In this document: one piece after another, positions 58,542-64,000 of the stretch | Layout of the letters: every line of letters begins with the position of its first letter | Position numbering within the stretch: the first letter of the stretch is position 1 | Assembly (NCBI RefSeq): GCF_024171925.1 | Contig: NZ_JAMTCO010000013.1 | Coordinates: forward strand, 62,001 to 126,000 | DNA: 64,000 nt | From: Actinokineospora diospyrosa | GTDB lineage: Bacteria; Actinomycetota; Actinomycetes; Mycobacteriales; Pseudonocardiaceae | Direction: 5' to 3' | Program-made: the position numbers and the translations under genes | Notes under the pieces: generated by a model | What the model saw: the letters and a program-made list of their open reading frames with translations, nothing else | Databases searched by the model: none | What the model was told of the DNA's origin: nothing

Positions 58542-60791
58542 TCAGTCGGCCGGGTTCTGGCGTCGTCGTTTGCGTTCGATGATGATTGCCAGCAGGCCAA
58601 CGAGAACCGCCAGGAGGCCGATCCCCGCGAGGAGGGCGACGTCGGCGCCGGTTGATGCCAGGTCGGATGTGGGCGGTTGCGGAGACCCTTGCGGAATAGG
58701 CGCGTTGGCCGAGGTGCTCACCGGCGGCGCGGGCGGTGATGTGGTGGGTGTGGTCGTACTCGGGGGTGCGTCGGGGTCGGCCAGTGTGACGCGTTCGATC
58801 ATGACCGGGGTGGACGCGATCTGCGCGATTCCGTCTGGGCTGGCGCCGGTGATGTCGACGCGGTGTTCGCCGTCCGGCACGGAGGTCGGGACCGGCAGGG
58901 TGACGTCCAGTTCGCCCGCGGCGTCGGTGGTCACGGTTCCCAAGTCGACCGGGTCGGAGTTCAGGACGATGCGGACCTCGCTGTTCGGTGAGAAGTTCTC
59001 GCCTCGCACGCGCAGAGCGCAGTCGCTGGGGGAGCAGGCGGGTTGCAGGCACTCCACCCCGCACTGGCCGGACGGGTCGGCGCGCACATTGCCCACGGCG
59101 ACGGTGATCGGACCCCGTGGGCCGCGGATCGTCGGGTTGGGCTCGGGGTTGGCGAACAGCAGCCTGCCCTGGTCGTCGACGTAGTGCTTGAGGAAGTAGG
59201 CCGCGATGGCGTCGTGGCCGAGTTGGTTGGGGTGGAAGCTCTCCTGGATGTCGTCGAGGCGAAGTGCGTTGACCCACGCGGGGGCGTCGTCGGTGCCGGT
59301 GCAGATCTCATGGCCCGCGGTCACGGCGAACAGCGGCATGTAGGTCACCCCCGCAGTGGCGGCCGCGTCTTCGATCGCCTGGTTGAGCGTTGGGAGGAAA
59401 CGGTTCTGGAGGTACTCGCGTTCGGCGGCGTTGAAGGTGCCGGGCAGGCATCCCAGGGCGGCCTGGAGTGCGCTCGGGTACCCGTACACCAGCACCTCGG
59501 CGTCCTCGAACTCCGCGCGCAAATTGCTGAACGTGGTGACCAGCTTGTCGAAGACGGGCCCGTTGACGCGGCTGATGTCCGACCCCTCCGACACCCGGCA
59601 GTCCACGGTCCCGAAGATGGTGTGCAGATCCGGTGCGAGGCAGGCCTTGACAAGCCCCGCGAAGGACGCGTCGTTGCCCCCCACTCCGAGCGTGACCAGA
59701 TCCGGCGAGCCGTGTTCGGCCTTGAAGTTCTTGGCGTCCGTGACCTGGATGTTGCCGCCCGCAACGCTGTTGGGTGACATCCGGTACTGGGCCTCGCCCG
59801 TCCCGCTGATCAGGCCCAGGTTCTCGGTGACCGCTCCGGAGCACGCGGTGAAGAGGAAGTCGTTGGCCGCAACGCCGAGGGAGCGGCTGACCTGCTGCGG
59901 CCACGCGCGCCCGTGTCGGTGGCACCGGTTCTCGTACTGCTTGGCGGGGCGCTTCCGCGCGTCGGCGAAGCTGATGGGCTGTTTGGTCGTGGTGTCGCAC
60001 CGGACGTGGTCGCCGCGGAAAAGCTCGAAACGCAACCACTCCGAGTTCTCGTGGTACCTCGCGTCGCGCATGGCCGTGCCGCAGTCATAGGCGATGGGGT
60101 CGCGGCCCAGCCGCTTCTCTATGTCCTCGATGTACCCCTCGCCGGAGGAGTAGGAATCGCCCATCGCGATCATTCGGTTGACTTGGCGGCCGCCGAGCGC
60201 GGTGCCGGTCGACACGTTGTCGATGGCGAAGCCCGCGGGCTCCTCCTCGGTGTTGTCGATCGTGACTCGGTGGATGCCCGCCAGCGGGAGCCGGATGTGG
60301 TTGATCCCGATCGCGTTGGCCCTGACCGCGCCAAGGCGCGCGCCGTCCAGTCCGTAGTAAGCGATCTCGACGGAGTTCCGGCTGTCGATGTAGCCGACGT
60401 CGAACTCGATCCCGCTGGTGGCAGCGGGTCCGCCTGTCCCGGGATCGACGATCTCGAGTGCGATCTCCCCCTGGAACTTGGGTGTCCCGGACAGCACCGG
60501 ACTGGTCGGGTTCGCGCTGTCGGCTGTAATGAAGCTGCCCTCGTTGAAGACAACGCCCTGGTCGCGGTACTGCGTCGTGATCTGCGTGCCCAGGCCGAAC
60601 TCGCTGAACGTGATCGCACCGGCGGGGGCGGCCAAGCGGGGAGCGGCACCGAGCTCATCGGAGTCCCGGGTGCTCGTCGAAGACAGGTCGTCTTGGCCTG
60701 CGGGTTGGGCGGCGTGGCCGGGCGTGCCAGCCGCGGTCGAGACCGTCAACGCGAGAACGGTTGCGAGAACGCCGATTCGCCGCCGAAACAT
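58542..60791 (-). CDS. Cell-wall-anchored SGNH/GDSL-type esterase
   Basis: 749 residues. The signal peptide MFRRRIGVLATVLALTVSTA ends near HA-AQ. About 175 residues of beta-rich domain (AITFSEFGLGTQ onward) follow. The SGNH core then starts at MIAMGDSYSSGEG (nucleophile Ser), with the Gly block GNDASF (LGVGGND) and the His-containing SFHPNQLGHDAIAAY. A C-terminal beta domain (PITVAVGNVRADPSG onward) leads to a Thr/Pro-rich stretch (PPSTTTPTTSPPAPPVSTS). A sorting signal DLASTGADVALLAG follows, then a hydrophobic helix and RKRRRQ. LAxTG is the class E sortase motif in actinobacteria, so this enzyme is probably covalently attached to the wall. Substrates of such wall esterases are typically lipids or acylated polymers. 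Confidence 0.88.
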   Translation of the reverse strand: MFRRRIGVLATVLALTVSTAAGTPGHAAQPAGQDDLSSTSTRDSDELGAAPRLAAPAGAITFSEFGLGTQITTQYRDQGVVFNEGSFITADSANPTSPVLSGTPKFQGEIALEIVDPGTGGPAATSGIEFDVGYIDSRNSVEIAYYGLDGARLGAVRANAIGINHIRLPLAGIHRVTIDNTEEEPAGFAIDNVSTGTALGGRQVNRMIAMGDSYSSGEGYIEDIEKRLGRDPIAYDCGTAMRDARYHENSEWLRFELFRGDHVRCDTTTKQPISFADARKRPAKQYENRCHRHGRAWPQQVSRSLGVAANDFLFTACSGAVTENLGLISGTGEAQYRMSPNSVAGGNIQVTDAKNFKAEHGSPDLVTLGVGGNDASFAGLVKACLAPDLHTIFGTVDCRVSEGSDISRVNGPVFDKLVTTFSNLRAEFEDAEVLVYGYPSALQAALGCLPGTFNAAEREYLQNRFLPTLNQAIEDAAATAGVTYMPLFAVTAGHEICTGTDDAPAWVNALRLDDIQESFHPNQLGHDAIAAYFLKHYVDDQGRLLFANPEPNPTIRGPRGPITVAVGNVRADPSGQCGVECLQPACSPSDCALRVRGENFSPNSEVRIVLNSDPVDLGTVTTDAAGELDVTLPVPTSVPDGEHRVDITGASPDGIAQIASTPVMIERVTLADPDAPPSTTTPTTSPPAPPVSTSANAPIPQGSPQPPTSDLASTGADVALLAGIGLLAVLVGLLAIIIERKRRRQNPAD

Positions 60792-60983
60792 CCACTCACT
60801 CCTAGACCTGCGCGTAGAGGGCTCTGGTGCCAGCCGGAAGCCGCCCCCGCGCGCCGACCGATGTGCCGATGATCGCTGGGCGACCAGGCGCTGTTACCGA
60901 TTGGCCACTATTTGTCCACTCGGCGAAGTCGGATTGTCCTCTTCAGATTTGAACCTTGGGACTCGCGACCACCTGTCAGCGGA

Positions 60984-61014
60984 GGCGGGCGCCCACGCCG
61001 CAGGGGCGCCCGCC
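60984..61014. promoter_or_regulatory. 11-bp perfect hairpin in the divergent gap
   Basis: GGCGGGCGCCC (60984-60994) pairs with GGGCGCCCGCC (61004-61014) around a 9-nt loop. It lies in the 455-bp gap between the divergent SGNH esterase and the serine protease, so it may separate their transcripts or be a leader structure. No T-run follows. Confidence 0.4.
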
Positions 61015-61199
61015 GATTCGGCCCTGGCCATCCTCGGGTTGGTGCCGCGCCTGCCGCGTTGGCGGCTCGGCTGTAGGGCCGTGAACGCGGGCGATCCAGC
61101 ATCTGCGGCACGTCGACGTTCCCATTTAGGTGTCCCATAGGTGAACTCGATGGAATATTGAGATGTTCGATATGGGGCGGTTCGGTCGATAGTGGGCAT

Positions 61200-61226
61200 A
61201 TCGGCCGGATATCCGGACTGGCCGAT
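61200..61226 (+). promoter_or_regulatory. Nested palindrome in the protease leader
   Basis: CCGGATATCCGG (61205-61216) is a perfect 12-bp palindrome that lies inside a longer inverted repeat, ATCGGCC (61200-61206) with GGCCGAT (61220-61226). It ends 20 nt before ATG 61247, just ahead of the AAAGGAG site, in an AT-rich stretch for this genome. It fits an operator or a leader stem that could mask the ribosome site. Confidence 0.45.
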
Positions 61227-61246
61227 TCCACAAAGGAGAACCCTTC

Positions 61247-62029
61247 ATGAACCTGCGTACCCTGCTGCGCGCTGCCCTCGTCCCCTTGGTGGTGGGAGCC
61301 GCGACGCTCACTGCGATCACCACGTCGGCCAACGCCGCGCCGCCGTCGGACTCCCCGCCGATGACGCCCGCGATCGTTGGCGGCTCGACGGCCACCGGCA
61401 ACTACCCGTGGATGGCGTCCCTCCAGGTCAACGGTCGGCACGGGTGTGGCGGCTCGCTGATCAGCGCCGAGTGGGTCGTCACCGCCGCGCACTGCATCCA
61501 GGGCGGGTCGCTGAACCTGCGGATCGGCTCCAAGGACAACACGACCGGCGGCACACTGGTGTCGGCGTCGCGGCAGATCAAGCACCCGTCCTACGGCAAC
61601 ATCCAGAACGGGTACGACATCGCGCTGATCAAGCTCTCCCGCGCGGTGCAGAACCAGCCGATCACCCTGGCGGGCAGTTCCCCCGCGGTCGGTTCGAGCG
61701 TCGTGCTCTACGGCTGGGGCCAGACCTGCCCGCAGCGCGGCTGCCAGCAGAGCCCGCCGCGCACGCTGAAGTTGCTGAACACCCGCATCAACTCCGACAG
61801 CCAATGCCAGAGCATCCGGGGCGCCAGCGAACTGTGCGTGCAGAGCAGCACCTCGCAGACCGCCTGCTACGGCGACTCCGGCGGTCCGCTGGTGGTCCAG
61901 GGCCAGCTCGCGGGCGCGACCAGCCGCGCCGGTCACGGCAGCGCGACCTGCGGCCAGGGGCACACGATCTACACGGACCTGACCGCCTACCGCCAGTGGA
62001 TCTCCCAGACCACCGGTGGTGCTGTCTAA
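61247..62029 (+). CDS. Secreted trypsin-fold (S1) serine protease
   Basis: 260 residues with AAAGGAGAACCCTTC before ATG. The signal peptide [20 protein letters not shown] ends near ANA-AP. A short propeptide is cut before [12 protein letters not shown]. The triad is His in VVTAAHCIQ (about 82), Asp in [11 protein letters not shown] (about 124) and Ser in [10 protein letters not shown] (about 211), with disulfide cysteines in GCGGSLIS and AAHC. The residue expected at position 189 (six before Ser) is Thr, not Asp, so it should not have strict trypsin specificity. It is divergent from the wall esterase, so both may serve extracellular functions of the same growth phase. Confidence 0.92.
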   Translation: MNLRTLLRAALVPLVVGAATLTAITTSANAAPPSDSPPMTPAIVGGSTATGNYPWMASLQVNGRHGCGGSLISAEWVVTAAHCIQGGSLNLRIGSKDNTTGGTLVSASRQIKHPSYGNIQNGYDIALIKLSRAVQNQPITLAGSSPAVGSSVVLYGWGQTCPQRGCQQSPPRTLKLLNTRINSDSQCQSIRGASELCVQSSTSQTACYGDSGGPLVVQGQLAGATSRAGHGSATCGQGHTIYTDLTAYRQWISQTTGGAV

Positions 62030-62134
62030 CCCGGACACCATGAACGGGCCGGGTGGGGTGTTGGCGGCGCAGGGTCACCCTCCCCGGCACCGGGGTGTGT
62101 CGCGGTGCCCTCGCCGCGGCGCACGACTGGGTAA

Positions 62135-62168
62135 GAGTGGGCGACCCCTCGGCACGGGTCGCCCACTC
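62135..62168 (+). terminator. Perfect 13-bp hairpin after the protease
   Basis: GAGTGGGCGACCC (62135-62147), loop ctcggcac, GGGTCGCCCACTC (62156-62168). It begins 105 bp after the protease stop and is the most stable structure in the 62030-62409 gap, which otherwise shows no gene. No T-run follows, as in most terminators of this window. Confidence 0.7.
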
Positions 62169-62409
62169 GCCACCGGATCCCTGACGGGAGTCAGGAGTGC
62201 AAGCATGGCCCGAGGACTCCTGGCTCACACTCGACCTGCGACCGCTGCTATCGAGCTGAGGACGCATATTGCTGGCTGACCAGGGAGTTGGCGGGGTGAT
62301 CCTGCTTGGTTGGACTCGCCATCTTCGAGGTCAGCGGTGCCAGTTCGCGTGCTCCGGTGCGGTGGCCCCCGCGTAGTCTGACCGCCGGACAAGGCAACCG
62401 GAGGTGGCA

Positions 62410-63180
62410 ATGGCGCGGGGCGGGCTGGCTGGCGAGGTCGTGCTGGTGACGGGTGCGGCACGGGGGATCGGCTTGGCGATCGCGGAGACGGCGGCGGCTC
62501 AGGGCGCGGCGGTCGGGCTGATCGACGTCCTGGGCGCCGAGTTGTCGGAGACCCGCGACCGGCTGAGCGAGGGCGCCGCCGTCCACGCCGCGGTCGCCGA
62601 CATCACCGATGAGGTCGCGGTGGCCGCGGCCGCGGCGGAGATCTCCGGGGTACTGGGCCCGGTGACGGTTCTGGTCAACAACGCCGGTCGCAACTCCTAC
62701 GCCGACCCGATCGCCATGACCGCGCAGGAATGGGACGCGGTGTTCGACGTCGACCTCAAGGGCGCCTGGCTGGTGGCGAAAGCCGTCCTCCCCGGCATGG
62801 TCGAACGCCGCGGCGGCGCGATCGTGAACATCGCCTCGATCCACGCCACCGTCACGACCGCGGGGATGTTCCCCTACGCCGCCGCCAAAGCGGGCTTGGT
62901 CGGCTTCACCAAGAGCCTCGCGCTCGACGTGGCGCAGCACGGCATCAGGGTCAACGCGGTCAGTCCCGGCTTCATCAGGACCGCTCTCGTGGACGAGTAC
63001 TTCACCAACAACGCCGAGCCGGACGCCGAGCAGAAGGCCCTCGCCAACCACCCACTGGGCCGCTTCGGCACCCCGCAGGACGTCGCCGAGGTCGTCTGCT
63101 TCCTCGCCTCACCCGCCGCCGCCTTCGTTACCGGCGCCAACTGGTCGGTCGACGGTGGCCTGGGCGCCCGCTTCCCCTGA
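62410..63180 (+). CDS. Short-chain dehydrogenase/reductase (SDR)
   Basis: 256 residues from ATG 62410 (GGAGG at 62400-62404; GTG 62404 is less likely). Classical SDR motifs: VVLVTGAARGIGLAIAE (TGxxxGIG), TVLVNNAGRNSY (NNAG), the catalytic Ser in VNIASIHATVTT and YAAAKAGLVGF (YxxxK), then RVNAVSPGFIRT and the C-terminal SVDGGLGARFP. Members oxidise or reduce sugars, polyketides, steroids or acyl chains, and the substrate cannot be told from sequence. It is convergent with the MFS gene at the right edge, with no operon partner. Confidence 0.92.
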   Translation: MARGGLAGEVVLVTGAARGIGLAIAETAAAQGAAVGLIDVLGAELSETRDRLSEGAAVHAAVADITDEVAVAAAAAEISGVLGPVTVLVNNAGRNSYADPIAMTAQEWDAVFDVDLKGAWLVAKAVLPGMVERRGGAIVNIASIHATVTTAGMFPYAAAKAGLVGFTKSLALDVAQHGIRVNAVSPGFIRTALVDEYFTNNAEPDAEQKALANHPLGRFGTPQDVAEVVCFLASPAAAFVTGANWSVDGGLGARFP

Positions 63181-63320
63181 GGTCGAGCTGTCGCACTTCA
63201 GAAGAGATTCTGCTTGCGGTACGCCGTCTTGGCTGCCGTGATGGCGTCTGAACCGGACCGAGCGGTGGGCGCGGATCCGGTGGTCGCTGCCAATATGGCG
63301 GCGGCGACCACCGGATCTCG

Positions 63321-64000
63321 TCATGTGGCGGCAGTGGCAGTTTTACCCAAGGGTTGCTTCGCCGGGTCGGGTCGGCGCGGATCGGTGAATGTGGCCATGC
63401 CGGGCACCAGCAACGTGAGCAGTGCGGCGACGATGACCACGACACCGCATACCGTGAGGACGAGCATGCCGCCTGTCGCGGCGATCGCGGCGGGCAGCAG
63501 TGCCAGGCCGAGTGGGCTCATGCCGTAGGAGACGAGGAAGTCGAGGGCGGAGATCCGGGCTTGGAGGTGTTGGGGGACTTCGCGTTGGATGGCGGTGAAC
63601 CACGGGATGTTGAAGATCTCGATGCCCGCACCACCGATGGCGCAGCAGGCGATGATGATCCAGCTCTGGTGGGCGAAGGCCAGTGCGAGCGGGACCAGTC
63701 CGTAGCTGCCCAGCATGATCATGGCTGGAACGCCCGGGCGGCGTGGTTGCCATCGGCTCATCAGGACTGCCCCGCAGGCGGCGCCGAGGGAGTAGGCGCC
63801 CAGGGCCGCGCCGATGAGCCAGTCGCCGCCGAAGCGTTCTTGGCTGATGATGGGGAGCATGAGGTACTTCGCGGCTTCGCCGAGGGCTAGCCAGAGGACG
63901 AGGGCGGCCAAGCCCGCGAGGAACCACCGGTGTTTGCGCGCCTCACGGAGACCTTCGCCGAAGTCGACGAAGGCGTTGGCGCGACCCGAGCCTTCCGGCG
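63321..64000 (-). CDS. MFS transporter, C-terminal part (5' end outside window)
   Basis: The minus-strand frame is open to the right edge and ends at 63321, giving about 226 residues. It includes VDFGEGLREARKHRWFLAG, a loop typical of the 12-TM MFS_3-type exporters, and then six hydrophobic helices such as DWLIGAALGAYSLGAACGAV, IIIACCAIGGAGIEIFNIPW and MLVLTVCGVVVIVAALLTLL. QREVPQHLQARISALDFLVS is the usual MFS_3 motif between helices 10 and 11. The tail is basic and Thr/Ala-rich. The N-terminal six helices and start lie outside the window. Confidence 0.85.
   Translation of the reverse strand, partial: PEGSGRANAFVDFGEGLREARKHRWFLAGLAALVLWLALGEAAKYLMLPIISQERFGGDWLIGAALGAYSLGAACGAVLMSRWQPRRPGVPAMIMLGSYGLVPLALAFAHQSWIIIACCAIGGAGIEIFNIPWFTAIQREVPQHLQARISALDFLVSYGMSPLGLALLPAAIAATGGMLVLTVCGVVVIVAALLTLLVPGMATFTDPRRPDPAKQPLGKTATAAT

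Noticed and set aside
60945-60955. Minus strand GGTTCAAATCT, like a tRNA T-loop
   Set aside because: The flanking bases do not form a T-stem, and no acceptor, D or anticodon arms can be built around it.
61247-62029. Calling the protease a true trypsin
   Set aside because: The S1-pocket position 189 is Thr, not Asp, so Lys/Arg specificity is not supported.

Overview
This window is very GC-rich with dense, often overlapping genes. It carries genes typical of antibiotic-producing actinomycetes: a SARP regulator, an AfsA-type synthase, an F420-type PPOX protein, a DinB/mycothiol-transferase-like protein and NB-ARC/TPR proteins. The overall style suggests a filamentous actinobacterium, probably Pseudonocardiales (an Actinokineospora, Saccharothrix or Lentzea-like genome). 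That placement is inference from gene content and style; no rRNA, tRNA, CRISPR array or intact insertion sequence was seen.

Left part (1-10.6 kb). The 3' end of an unrecognised gene is followed by a sugar-type DegT aminotransferase and a radical SAM protein. Two paralogous NB-ARC/TPR proteins point the other way, separated by decayed tandem copies of the last TPR segment. A homocysteine S-methyltransferase is translationally coupled to the second NB-ARC gene. A PLP fold-type III decarboxylase and a fold-type I PLP enzyme overlap by ATGA. Across a roughly 520-bp divergent leader with hairpins (11-18.5 kb) lie a flavoprotein-like oxidoreductase, an unusual fusion of a 14-helix MFS exporter to a second copy of that oxidoreductase, a DAO-type FAD oxidase and a DinB-like protein. 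Together these look like a small amino-acid-derived metabolite locus, but no product can be named.

Middle (18.7-30 kb). Mostly unlinked genes: a TAP-type secreted hydrolase, a frameshifted Fe(II)/2-oxoglutarate dioxygenase relic beside a B12-type radical SAM protein with unusual cysteine spacing, a LysE exporter, an APH-type kinase, a secreted calcium-loop repeat protein, and a quinone oxidoreductase divergent from a TetR regulator.

30.2-37.7 kb (minus strand). A tight four-gene operon: a DUF4407 membrane protein (interrupted by one in-frame TAG), a dynamin-like GTPase, an Hsp70/actin-fold ATPase and a 313-residue protein of unknown family. The GTPase and Hsp70 pair recalls SrfC/SrfB of the srfABC group. 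It is the best candidate here for an uncharacterised cellular machine.

38-55.3 kb. A coherent biosynthetic cluster. A minus-strand operon encodes an MFS exporter, an aromatic-type FAD monooxygenase, a secreted SMP-30-like lactonase and a PPOX protein. A plus-strand operon encodes an AfsA homologue, two KAS III-type enzymes, an ACP, a KAS II, a double 3-hydroxyacyl-CoA dehydrogenase, a secreted cupin and a HAD phosphatase. Between them lie an MmyB-type regulator, a second exporter with an aldo/keto reductase, and a SARP activator. Both operons are preceded by the same promoter layout: three 11-bp-spaced TTGAG-like repeats, 8 nt, then GACAGGsTTGGG. I infer that the SARP drives both. The AfsA plus phosphatase pairing suggests a butyrolactone, butenolide or furan type product with a dedicated acyl supply.

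Right part (55.6-64 kb). A P450 is co-transcribed with a 514-residue protein of unknown family. Then come a LAxTG-anchored SGNH esterase, a secreted S1 protease, an SDR and a truncated MFS gene at the window edge.
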